NCBI GenBank assembly: GCA_910573745.1
Contig: CAJSYI010000009.1
Location: forward strand, 26,281-90,280
Reading direction: 5' to 3'
Source: Muribaculaceae bacterium
GTDB taxonomy: Bacteria; Bacteroidota; Bacteroidia; Bacteroidales; Muribaculaceae
Length of the DNA stretch: 64,000 nt
Below, one piece after another: positions 9,160-17,301 of this stretch. Position numbers and translations under genes: made by a program. The notes under the pieces were generated by a model, which did no database searches, had not been told where the DNA came from, and worked only from the letters and a program-made list of their open reading frames with translations. Numbering within the stretch: position 1 is the stretch's first letter; the number at the start of each line of letters is the position of its first letter.

Positions 9160-10110
9160 ATGAGAAACAGCACGTCAGCATTCATGGAACGGTGCATGTA
9201 CGCACTCCTTTTATCCATCTTCTTCCTCCTCTCTCTGTTTCCGCTGCGCCCCCTCTACTGCATCTCCGACGCGCTCGCATGGCTGCTGCACAGCGTGGTC
9301 AGGTACAGGCGCAAGGTGGTGGACGCCAACCTGCGCTCTTCCTTCCCCGACAAGACCGACGCCGAAATCAGACTCATCACGCGCCGCTTCTACCGTTTCC
9401 TGTCAGACTATTTCATGGAGACGGTGAAGCTCACCACCATGGGGCGGCGGCAGATGTCGAGGCGCATGCGCTTCGAAGGGCTTGAAGAGGCCGACAAGGC
9501 CATGGCGGCCGGACATGACGTAACGCTTTATCTCGGCCACTACTGCAACTGGGAGTGGGTCAGCTCCCTCCCCGCGCATTTCTCGGCGGAGGCCGTCGGA
9601 GGCCAGATCTACCATCCCCTCGAGAACCGTGCCTCAGACCGTCTGTTCCTGCGCATCCGGAGCCGCTGGGGAGCCGTGTCCATACGCCTCCACGAGACAT
9701 TGAAAGTCATCACACGCTGGCACCGCGAAGGCACAGTGTCGATGGTAGGATACATAGCCGACCAAGTGCCCGGCTACAACGGCATACACTGCTGGGTGGA
9801 TTTCCTCAACCACGACACGCCGGTCTATTCAGGCCCTGAGCGCATAGCGCGGATGCAGCATTCCCAAGTCTATTACCTCGACATAAGGCGGCCCAGAAGA
9901 GGCTATTACATCGGAAAGTTCATCAAGATGGCCGACGATGCGGCGGAATGCGAAAAGTTCACCCTGACAAAAGAGTATTTCCGTCTGCTTGAGGAGTCGA
10001 TAAGGCGCCAACCGCAGTATTGGCTCTGGAGCCACCGCCGGTGGAAACGCACGCGGGCGGCATTCATGGCCCGCTTCCCCGACGCAGACGAACGCCTGCG
10101 CCGGCTCTGA
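9160..10110 (+). CDS. LpxL/HtrB-like lipid A acyltransferase
   Basis: The 316-residue protein has an N-terminal membrane segment and the HX4E catalytic motif in GHYCNWEW of the lysophospholipid acyltransferase superfamily. It also has the GYIADQVPG segment seen in lipid A biosynthesis acyltransferases. It should transfer a secondary acyl chain to lipid A or a related lipid at the inner membrane. An in-frame ATG at 9124 lies inside the kinase gene; the ATG at 9160 is preferred, and the ATG at 9184 is also possible. Confidence 0.88.
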   Translation: MRNSTSAFMERCMYALLLSIFFLLSLFPLRPLYCISDALAWLLHSVVRYRRKVVDANLRSSFPDKTDAEIRLITRRFYRFLSDYFMETVKLTTMGRRQMSRRMRFEGLEEADKAMAAGHDVTLYLGHYCNWEWVSSLPAHFSAEAVGGQIYHPLENRASDRLFLRIRSRWGAVSIRLHETLKVITRWHREGTVSMVGYIADQVPGYNGIHCWVDFLNHDTPVYSGPERIARMQHSQVYYLDIRRPRRGYYIGKFIKMADDAAECEKFTLTKEYFRLLEESIRRQPQYWLWSHRRWKRTRAAFMARFPDADERLRRL

Positions 10111-10136
10111 CATCCGCCATAAAGCCGCATATAAGG

Positions 10137-10167
10137 TTGCGTGAACGGAAAAGTTTTGATAACTTTG
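10137..10167 (+). promoter_or_regulatory. Bacteroidetes promoter for the TPR/HTH regulator
   Basis: TTG at 10137-10139, a 20-nt spacer and TAACTTTG at 10160-10167. The first good ATG downstream is at 10195, giving a short leader. Confidence 0.7.
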
Positions 10168-10194
10168 CAAAACTTTTCCACCAACATCTTTCTA

Positions 10195-11970
10195 ATGAGA
10201 TTCTTTTACATTGCCACACACATCTTCTTATTGCTCATATCGTCAGTAGCCTGTTCGCGGTCAGACATTGCCGACAAGCTTTCCCGCGTGGAGGAATTGT
10301 CGGAATGCGATTCAGACTCGGCTCTTGCAATCATCGACTCCATCGACCCTTCAACCCTCGGTTCCGAATCGGAAAAGGCGAAATACGCACTGCTGCTGAC
10401 TGCGATGAAAATCGACAACGGAAAGGTCTTGGGCAACGATTCGCTCATAGACATAGCCATTTCATACTATTCCAAGCACGATGCCACCTATGATCAGATG
10501 AGGGCATTGTACTACAAAGGGATATCCAACTATATGAAAGGCCGGCTCGCCAACGCCATAGTGCCTGCCACATGTTCCCGCGAACTTGCGATAAAGACAG
10601 ACAACGATTACTGGCGGGCGAAGTCCACGGAACTCCTCGGAGCAATATTCAACTATTCCCAGAACAAAAAGGAAGCCATAAATTACTTCAAGGAAGCCGC
10701 CGATTACTATCAAAAGACCGGAAAGACCACCGAACACCGCCTCGCCCTATGCTACTTCGCCGTGGCAAAGAGCGGCAAAGAGCCAAATCCCGAAAGCATC
10801 GCAATGCTCGACAGCCTGCACGCGCTCGCAAAGGCCGCGCCTTCAGACAGCATACTCATGTCGTACTGCTACAAGGAACTTCTGCCTATGTACCTGAGTT
10901 CAAACCGCAATGAGGACGCAGCATATGCCCTTCAGGAACTATCATCCCTGAAAATAAGACGCATATCCGATGCGCAGAAACATGCATATACGGCAAACCT
11001 CGCGCTGAATCTCGGCGACACGGCAAAAGCCGCAAAAGAACTCCTGACAGCAGAGTCGCTGGCAAGAAGCGCGACGGAAAAAGTGCTGGCATACACCAAC
11101 TACATCAACCTCTACAAAGCGGAAGGCCGTTTCCGCGAAGCGTTGGCATTGACCGACAGCATAATCCGTGCACAGAACCGAGGAATAGCCACTGTGATGA
11201 ACCTGTCAGTAGTCGGAGAGCAGCGCGACTATTTCCGCGAAAAAGCCGAAAAAGAGGCGTTCCGTTCTGCCCGGCTGAAGGCATTCATCCTGTTCGGGGG
11301 GGTGGCTGTAATGCTTCTTGTGGCGTTTCTCATATACCGCCACAAGATGAAGATGAAAGTCAAGAAGGCGGAAATCGACAGCCGAATGAACGACATCCTG
11401 CGCCTGACAGAAAGCATAGAGAAGGAAAAGAGAAAAAAGGACAACGAAATCTCTTCGCTCACCGAATCCCTCAACGAAACCATCGAAAGGCAGAAGTCCG
11501 AGATACGAGAACTCGGCGAAATCGTAGCCCGCAAAGAGACCGAACGCGTCCCGCCCGTGGCAGACGTCAGGATAGAAAGCCTCTTCAAGGAGCAATGGCG
11601 ATTCCTCAACATGCTCTGCAACGACTACTTCGAGAAAGGCGACTCCCCGAAGGCCCGCACCGGCATAATACACAGCATCGAAAAGGAAATCGAGAAACTG
11701 CGCAAGCCAAGCAACCTGCGCGACATCGAGAAGGCCGTGGACGAATGCCAGGGAGGAGTCGTAAGCCGCCTGCGTACGCAATGCCCGTTCCTGAAAGAGA
11801 CCGACATCGTGTTCATAAGCCTGATATATGCAGGCCTGTCCCCGAAGGCCGTCTGCATATTCACCGACATCAAAATAAAATACTACTACAACAAGAAGAA
11901 ACGCCTCACCGACAGAATCGAGGCGTCTGACGCTCCCGACAAAGACCTCTTCATCTCAAAGATGGCTTAG
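10195..11970 (+). CDS. TPR-transmembrane-coiled-coil-helix-turn-helix regulator
   Basis: The 591-residue protein starts with a signal-like segment ending SSVAC, which could be a lipoprotein site. A helical TPR-like region (about residues 30-340) is followed by a membrane helix at about 363-382 and a charged coiled coil (390-450). A C-terminal domain near residues 541-576 (FISLIYAGLSPKAVCIFTDI) resembles a LuxR-type helix-turn-helix. Proteins of this layout are common in Bacteroidales and resemble one-component regulators that sense outside and bind DNA inside. The ligand and target are unknown. It has its own promoter and stands alone. Confidence 0.75.
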   Translation: MRFFYIATHIFLLLISSVACSRSDIADKLSRVEELSECDSDSALAIIDSIDPSTLGSESEKAKYALLLTAMKIDNGKVLGNDSLIDIAISYYSKHDATYDQMRALYYKGISNYMKGRLANAIVPATCSRELAIKTDNDYWRAKSTELLGAIFNYSQNKKEAINYFKEAADYYQKTGKTTEHRLALCYFAVAKSGKEPNPESIAMLDSLHALAKAAPSDSILMSYCYKELLPMYLSSNRNEDAAYALQELSSLKIRRISDAQKHAYTANLALNLGDTAKAAKELLTAESLARSATEKVLAYTNYINLYKAEGRFREALALTDSIIRAQNRGIATVMNLSVVGEQRDYFREKAEKEAFRSARLKAFILFGGVAVMLLVAFLIYRHKMKMKVKKAEIDSRMNDILRLTESIEKEKRKKDNEISSLTESLNETIERQKSEIRELGEIVARKETERVPPVADVRIESLFKEQWRFLNMLCNDYFEKGDSPKARTGIIHSIEKEIEKLRKPSNLRDIEKAVDECQGGVVSRLRTQCPFLKETDIVFISLIYAGLSPKAVCIFTDIKIKYYYNKKKRLTDRIEASDAPDKDLFISKMA

Positions 11971-12026
11971 AGTGTGTTTGGAATTCTTCATTCAAGACTT
12001 TCAGAGTGTTTCTTTGACGCGCCTTT

Positions 12027-13427
12027 TCACTCGGACGTCTCCGTCCGGGGGCGCGGACGCGGTTTGCGTCTACGCGGCCTTGGACGCGGAGGCCCCGTCT
12101 GCTCCGCGGAATCAGCCACATCAGGCTTCCGGCTCTCAGCGGCCACCGACTTCGTCTTCGGAGCGGCCTCTCCCTCGGTCTGCGGCCTGCGTCGGCGGGG
12201 CTTGCGTGGACGCGGAGCCGCATCCGCGTCGCAAGAGACTGAGGCAACCGACTGAACCGCCTCCGCGCCGGCCAAGGCACCGGCCGCCAGACCGGGCCTC
12301 AAAGAATCCACAAGGAGCTCTGCGGCATATTTTGAAGCCACGGAGGTGCCGAGTTTGCGCCTCATGGCTTTGTAGCTGTTCACCTGCCATTCGCGCTGAG
12401 GCGAATTCTGGAGAAGGGAAGAAAGCTCACGCGCTATGGAATCGACCGTGCAGTTATGCACAAGAAGCTCCGGGACCACCTGATTGCCCACTATCAGGTT
12501 GGGCAGCGACACATACTTCACTTTCAGCAGCTTTTCCATTATCTTGTAGGAAAGCTTCTTTCCGTTGGCACGGTAGCACACCACCTGCGGCGTCCCTACC
12601 AAAGCGGTCTCAAGCGTGGCGGTGCCGGAAGTAACAAGCGCGGCACGCGAATACTTCAGAAGAGTCGGCGTGCACCCGAACACGACCGGAAGCCCCGGAT
12701 CCTGAGCCGTCTCACGGTAGAAGCGTTCGGGAACCGCCGGAGCGGCGGCCACGACATAGCGGAACTCCGGAAAGCGTTTCGCCGCCTCAATCATAAGCGG
12801 CAGGTTGTTGCGTATCTCACCCTTCCTCGACCCCGGGAGAAGGGCTATCAGCGGCCTGTCGTCCCCGCCGAGACCCTGACGCTCGATGAAATGCTTCACC
12901 GGAGGAAGGTGCCCGAGCGCATAGTCCATCTCCTGCACCGAGGGATTACCGACGTACACGGCCTTATAGCCATGGCGCGCATAGAACGCCACCTCGAACG
13001 GCAATATGGAATACATCGAAGACACATGCTTCTTTATCTTCTTGACTCGCCATTCCTTCCAGGCCCACACCTTGGGCGAGATGTAATAGTCCGCACGTAT
13101 GCCGCGGCGATGCGCATATCTGGCAAGCTTAAGGTTGAAGCCCGGATAGTCCACGAGCACAAGCACGTCCGGACGGAAAGCGTCAAGCAGACGCTTGGCC
13201 TTCTTCAGGTTGCCGAAAATGCGCGGCAGCCTCCTCAGCACCTCGCTGAATCCCATCACGTTCATCTGGTCGTAATGCAGATCGGGCTTGCACCGCGCGG
13301 CCTTGGCCATGAGGTCGCCTCCGAAAAAGCGGATCTCCGCAGCCGGATCCAATTCGCGGATTGAGCTGATGAGATGCGAGGCATGCAGGTCGCCCGAAGC
13401 CTCGCCGGCTATGAACATATATTTCAT
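12027..13427 (-). CDS. lpxB: Lipid-A-disaccharide synthase with a long basic C-terminal tail
   Basis: It joins UDP-2,3-diacylglucosamine and lipid X into the lipid A disaccharide (GT19). Family motifs include AGEASGDLHASHL at the N-terminus, ISPKVWAWKEWRVK, LPGSRKGEI and SGTATLETAL. The normal enzyme is about 375-385 residues, but this one has 466. Residues from about 377 form a low-complexity tail rich in Pro and Arg (PRPRKPRRRRPQ and a similar second block near the end). The tail is in frame and shows no sign of a fused domain. The start at 13427 gives the canonical MKYMFIAGEASGD opening. Confidence 0.95.
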   Translation of the reverse strand: MKYMFIAGEASGDLHASHLISSIRELDPAAEIRFFGGDLMAKAARCKPDLHYDQMNVMGFSEVLRRLPRIFGNLKKAKRLLDAFRPDVLVLVDYPGFNLKLARYAHRRGIRADYYISPKVWAWKEWRVKKIKKHVSSMYSILPFEVAFYARHGYKAVYVGNPSVQEMDYALGHLPPVKHFIERQGLGGDDRPLIALLPGSRKGEIRNNLPLMIEAAKRFPEFRYVVAAAPAVPERFYRETAQDPGLPVVFGCTPTLLKYSRAALVTSGTATLETALVGTPQVVCYRANGKKLSYKIMEKLLKVKYVSLPNLIVGNQVVPELLVHNCTVDSIARELSSLLQNSPQREWQVNSYKAMRRKLGTSVASKYAAELLVDSLRPGLAAGALAGAEAVQSVASVSCDADAAPRPRKPRRRRPQTEGEAAPKTKSVAAESRKPDVADSAEQTGPPRPRPRRRKPRPRPRTETSE

Positions 13428-13492
13428 CTCGGTTATTTGTCTAAATTCTCAGAAAACACGTCCTGATCAGTGCCATGCACTTTGCATGTCAT

Positions 13493-13520
13493 TGTGTGCC
13501 CGGAGCGCTTCGGGCATACA
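13493..13520. promoter_or_regulatory. Leader hairpin between lpxB and the lipoprotein gene
   Basis: Bases 13493-13502 pair with 13511-13520 (10 bp, one G-T pair). Just upstream, CATGCA at 13474-13479 and TGCATG at 13483-13488 form a second small inverted repeat. They lie in the divergent spacer; a regulatory role is only a guess. Confidence 0.3.
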
Positions 13521-13550
13521 ATAATACGTATGCACGGGCGTTTTTCGTAT

Positions 13551-15014
13551 ATGGCAAACGCACGAATTTTCCTGTTATCGATAATAGCCGCGCTCGGACT
13601 CGCCGTCAGCTCCTGCATCACCGACGACTTCACCACATCTTCGTCCGATGTCCTGGCATTCTCCACCGACACGCTCACGTTCGACACGGTATTCACCGAC
13701 CTCGGCACGCCTACAGCCCGCCTGAAGGTCTACAACCGCGCAAAGAAATCCATCAACATATCGTCGATACGCTTCAAGAACCCGGAATCGGAATTCCAGC
13801 TCAACGTGGACGGAATGAGCGGGGTCGATTTCCACGACGTGGAGATACGCGGGAAAGACTCGATCTATGTCTTCGTGGAATGCTTCATACCGCCAAGCGA
13901 ATCCAATGAGCCGCATCTCGTGGAAGACCAGCTTGTCTTCGTCACCAACGGCGTGCAGCAGGAAGTGCAGGTGGAAGCCTACGGGCAGAACGTCAACCGC
14001 CTGCGCGGCATCACCCTGACCGAGGACACGCGCCTCACCACCGAACGCCCTTACGTGGTCTTCGACTCGCTCGTGGTGGCCCAAGGAGCCACGCTCTCAA
14101 TCGGCCCCGGGGTCAAGCTCCTGTTCCACGACAAGGCCAGGCTCATAGTGAACGGCCGCCTCGATGCCGTAGGCGAACCCGGAAAGATGATAGACATGCG
14201 CGGCGACAGGCTCGACAATGTGCTGCCCGACGTCGGATATGACATCCTTGCCGGGCAATGGACCGGAATCAGGTTCGCACCGGGGTCATTCGACAACCGG
14301 ATGGAATACGTAGACATGCGTTCAACCTCCGAAGGGATAAGGATCGACTCATGCGGCGACACGGACAGGCAGAAGCTGGTTCTGCGCAATTCCTGGCTCC
14401 ACAACTCGCAGTCCTCCGTGCTCGACAGCCGATATGCAAAAGTGGATGCCTACGGCGTGTGCTTCTCCGAGGCCGCGGATGCCGTGGTGCGGCTCACCGG
14501 CGGCAGACACGAGTTCATACAATGCACCATCTCCAACTATTACCTCTTCTCGGCGGTCTCAGAGCCTCTGCTGAGCCTGTACCACTGTCTTCCCGAATCC
14601 GGCGTTCCGGCCAACGACAACCCGCTCATGCGCGCATCGTTCGAGAACTGCATCGTCTATGGGCTCGGCTCCGACATCAACGAAGGCGACCTCACCGGCT
14701 CGCAGGTCTTCCTGCGCAACGTGCTCCTGAAATCGGAAGGGACTGACGACGACAACTTCATCAACTGCCTTTGGGGCGAAGATCCCCTCTTCTACACCGT
14801 GCGCTCAGACTATTACTTCAACTACCGTCTGAAACCCGACTCCCCGGCAATCGGGGCAGGCAACCGGGAATACGTCAACGACCCGACACTCTATGATATG
14901 GACGGCCTCAACCGGCTTGCCGACGGCAACCCCGCGCTCGGGGCCTACGTCTTCGTCCCCGAAGAGAACCCCGAAGCCCTGCGCCGCCACCGCCTCGCGC
15001 GCCCACGCCGCTGA
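13551..15014 (+). CDS. Secreted lipoprotein with right-handed beta-helix-like repeats
   Basis: The 487-residue protein has a signal peptide ending in the lipobox LAVSSC, so it should be lipid-anchored, probably at the outer membrane. An N-terminal beta-sandwich part contains TARLKVYNRAKKSI. The second half has the parallel-beta-helix pattern of repeated short strands (GIRIDSCGDT, AVVRLTGGRHEF, MRASFENCIVYG) and ends with a SPAIGAG segment typical of such lipoproteins. Two in-frame ATGs lie upstream, but ATG 13551 places the signal peptide at the N-terminus. No enzyme residues are recognisable. Confidence 0.78.
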   Translation: MANARIFLLSIIAALGLAVSSCITDDFTTSSSDVLAFSTDTLTFDTVFTDLGTPTARLKVYNRAKKSINISSIRFKNPESEFQLNVDGMSGVDFHDVEIRGKDSIYVFVECFIPPSESNEPHLVEDQLVFVTNGVQQEVQVEAYGQNVNRLRGITLTEDTRLTTERPYVVFDSLVVAQGATLSIGPGVKLLFHDKARLIVNGRLDAVGEPGKMIDMRGDRLDNVLPDVGYDILAGQWTGIRFAPGSFDNRMEYVDMRSTSEGIRIDSCGDTDRQKLVLRNSWLHNSQSSVLDSRYAKVDAYGVCFSEAADAVVRLTGGRHEFIQCTISNYYLFSAVSEPLLSLYHCLPESGVPANDNPLMRASFENCIVYGLGSDINEGDLTGSQVFLRNVLLKSEGTDDDNFINCLWGEDPLFYTVRSDYYFNYRLKPDSPAIGAGNREYVNDPTLYDMDGLNRLADGNPALGAYVFVPEENPEALRRHRLARPRR

Positions 15015-15038
15015 CCCCCTGCACACTACAGAACGCCA

Positions 15039-15957
15039 ATGAAACGCACATACATACGCACAGCCTTCACCGCGATTGCCCATACGCGGAGTTGCTGACG
15101 ATTTCGAATCATACAGGACGTTTGACGTCAACCGCGCAGGCGAATAGACCATCATCGATGAAGACCAGTCTCCAGGCTGCGGCACATCCTACTTCTTCCC
15201 CGGCAGCAACGGCCCGATGGGATGGGTTGTGATGTAACCTGCCGCAATACCGAGAATCGGCGGAGGCACCAACAAAGACCGCTTCCCCGCATACTCCGGC
15301 GAAAAGATGATGATGGCATACAACCCCGCTTCGGGCGACAATATGGACTGGCTCATAACCCCTGAGCTTTCAGGTCGAGCCCACGAGGTCAGCTTTATGG
15401 CACGCGCAGAGTCCAAAAAGGCCGGACGCGAGATGTTCGAGGTCTATTATTCGACCTCCGGCAACACGCTTGCCGACATGGAACGCCTCGACAACGTGGA
15501 CCATCGCACCTCGCTCGAAGGCTGGTCGGAATTCAAGTTCCAGGTGCCTGAAGGCGCGAAATACTTTGCGGTGCGTTGCGTAAGCCACAGCCGTCTTTGC
15601 ATGCACATCGACGATTTCAAGTACGAAAGCGCCCCCACACCGCTCAAGGTCAAGTTCATCGGCTACAACATATACCGCGACGGTCTGAGCATCAACGACG
15701 AGCCATTCACATCGCCGTCATATCTTGACAGCTCCGTGGCCGAAGACGAGACGCACAAATACACCGTGCGCGTTGTCTACGACCGTGGCGAATCAGACCA
15801 TTCCAACGAAGTATCGATAACCCGCAGCGGCATCGACACTATAGGCATCGACGCGGAAGAAGGCCAATACTACGATCTCCTCGGGCGCAAGGCTTCCAAG
15901 ACCGGCAACAAGAACGAGATCATAGTGAAGCAAGGAACGAAAGTGATACGCAAGTGA
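15039..15957 (+). pseudogene. Decayed secreted-protein gene (choice-of-anchor-J-like with T9SS-like C-terminus)
   Basis: A start MKRTYIRTAFTAIA at 15039 looks like the beginning of a signal peptide but runs into a stop after about 20 codons. In another frame from about 15085, a conserved-looking segment (DDFESYRTFDVNRAGE) meets TAG at 15145-15147. It continues (TIIDEDQSPGCG) to TAA at 15235-15237, then stays open from 15238 to the natural stop at 15957. The open part encodes a beta-sandwich, an Fn3-like segment and a C-terminus (YYDLLGRKASK, then EIIVKQGTKVIRK) like the sorting domains of the 18.8-32 kb locus. At least two nonsense changes and one deletion or frameshift are needed to explain it. 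Confidence 0.75.
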
Positions 15958-15992
15958 TCCGTGCTTACGCAATCCACAAACATTAATAAACT

Positions 15993-16021
15993 GGCGGCCC
16001 GTCTTTTTTAGACGGGCCGCC
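15993..16021. terminator. Bidirectional hairpin terminator
   Basis: A perfect 12-bp stem, GGCGGCCCGTCT at 15993-16004 with its complement at 16010-16021 and a T5 loop. It lies between two converging transcription units (the decayed gene on plus, birA on minus). Confidence 0.8.
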
Positions 16022-16046
16022 TATCTTTTCCTTTTCCCATCCCAAG

Positions 16047-16781
16047 TCAAAGGATGAATTCCACCTGCTTGAAAAGATATCCACGCATGCTCCCGTCTAC
16101 GAGGCGCAGATGCAGAGGGCCGTCTGGGTCTATGCCCGCTATCGATGCCTCGAAGGCCTCTCCTGTCGCCGTGTCGCGGAAAGGATAAGCCTTGCCGTCG
16201 CCGCGCCACAGCCTTCCGGAAAATTCCTTATGCACCCTCTGCCTCCCCTCTTCGTCGGCGATGCGTGAAAATGCCGATTCGAGCCTTCGCACCATCTCGT
16301 CCCTTACGGCTGCGAGCTGAGTCTCCCGGCCGAGCAGCTGCCACATCGACACCGGATTGGGCGCGGGACTCAGAAAACGCTTCTGGTTGACGTTGACGCC
16401 CGCCCCAGCTATGGTGTGCATCAGCTCCGCACCCATCAGGGAATGCTCTATGAGGATGCCGCATATCTTCCGGTCGCCGACGTATATGTCGTTGGGCCAT
16501 TTAACTTTCGCCTCCACCCCGAACGCACCGAGCGTGTCGGCCACGGCAAGAGCCACAGCCTCGCTGACAGCGAACTGCCTGCGTGCCGGGAACCCGTGAA
16601 GCCTTACGAAAACGGAGAAGGTCAGGTTCGCGCCTGGCTCCGACTCCCAGGAGTTGCCCCGCTGGCCGCGTCCGGCCGTCTGCGCACGCGCAACGACCAT
16701 CGACGGAGACACCAGCGACCCGGCATTCTCCTTGACATAGTCATTGGTGCTTCTGACTGATTCGAGTTCTATAAGCTTCAT
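16047..16781 (-). CDS. birA: Biotin-[acetyl-CoA-carboxylase] ligase, monofunctional
   Basis: It activates biotin as biotinyl-AMP and attaches it to a lysine of biotin carrier domains. The 244-residue protein has the ATP/biotin loop GRGQRG at residues 37-42, the KWPNDIYV motif, and a C-terminal SH3-like domain. It lacks the N-terminal DNA-binding domain of E. coli BirA, so it is not expected to be a repressor itself. The start at 16781 overlaps the tsaE stop by ATGA. A longer reading frame upstream starts inside tsaE and is not needed. Confidence 0.93.
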   Translation of the reverse strand: MKLIELESVRSTNDYVKENAGSLVSPSMVVARAQTAGRGQRGNSWESEPGANLTFSVFVRLHGFPARRQFAVSEAVALAVADTLGAFGVEAKVKWPNDIYVGDRKICGILIEHSLMGAELMHTIAGAGVNVNQKRFLSPAPNPVSMWQLLGRETQLAAVRDEMVRRLESAFSRIADEEGRQRVHKEFSGRLWRGDGKAYPFRDTATGEAFEASIAGIDPDGPLHLRLVDGSMRGYLFKQVEFIL

Positions 16782-17203
16782 AGGCCTTTTATGTCTATTG
16801 TCCGGGAACCCGTGCCGGAATCGACCGTGATCTCCACATCGACGGTTCCGGGAGGAAGAATCGGCTCCACGACTTCCGGCCATTCCACGAAGCAATAGCA
16901 GCCAGAATAGAAATAGTCTTCCGCCCCGATGTCGAAAGCCTCTTCCGGCGATTCGAGGCGGTAGAAGTCAAAATGGCATATCGGTTCGCCGCTCGTGCGC
17001 GAACGGTACTCGTTGAGGATGCTGAAAGTGGGGCTGGCGCTCTCGTCGCCGACGCCGAGCCGGCGGCACAGCTCCGCGATGAAGGTGGTCTTCCCCGCCC
17101 CCATCTGCGCATGGAAAGCGAAGACACGGTGTCCTTTGGCCGCCTCCAGGAATTTTTCGGCCGCCGCAGACAGCCCCTCGATTGAATCTACTACAATTTT
17201 CAT
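16778..17203 (-). CDS. tsaE: tRNA threonylcarbamoyladenosine biosynthesis ATPase
   Basis: It is the ATPase partner of the TsaB-TsaD complex in making t6A37 of tRNA. The 141-residue protein has the Walker A motif GAGKTT at residues 35-40, the conserved SPTFSILNEY segment and the HFDFYRL motif with its acidic metal ligand. The length is usual for TsaE. The ATG is five bases from a TAATTTTG box, which suggests a leaderless or nearly leaderless mRNA. birA is translationally coupled downstream. Confidence 0.95.
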   Translation of the reverse strand: MKIVVDSIEGLSAAAEKFLEAAKGHRVFAFHAQMGAGKTTFIAELCRRLGVGDESASPTFSILNEYRSRTSGEPICHFDFYRLESPEEAFDIGAEDYFYSGCYCFVEWPEVVEPILPPGTVDVEITVDSGTGSRTIDIKGL

Positions 17204-17207
17204 GACG

Positions 17208-17215
17208 CAAAATTA
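17208..17215 (-). promoter_or_regulatory. Putative -7 box of tsaE-birA
   Basis: TAATTTTG on the minus strand (17215-17208) ends five bases before the tsaE ATG. No clear -33 TTTG is seen at the expected distance, so support is moderate. Confidence 0.5.
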
Positions 17216-17233
17216 CAAAAAATCCGCTAAATG

Positions 17234-17265
17234 TTTGGCCGTTACCGTGAATTGGATTACTTTTG
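17234..17265 (+). promoter_or_regulatory. Bacteroidetes promoter of the saccharopine-dehydrogenase-family gene
   Basis: TTTG at 17234-17237, a 20-nt spacer and TACTTTTG at 17258-17265. It lies back to back with the tsaE promoter. The box excludes a TTG start at 17263 and supports ATG 17302. Confidence 0.75.
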
Positions 17266-17301
17266 CAGATTAAGACACAAACAAACTCAAATATACTGTT
17301 A

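Noticed and set aside
12027..12390. Long plus-strand and alternative minus-strand reading frames over the lpxB 3' end
   Set aside because: They are shadows caused by the GC-rich, Arg/Pro-coding tail; only the lpxB frame has a homologous N-terminal core.
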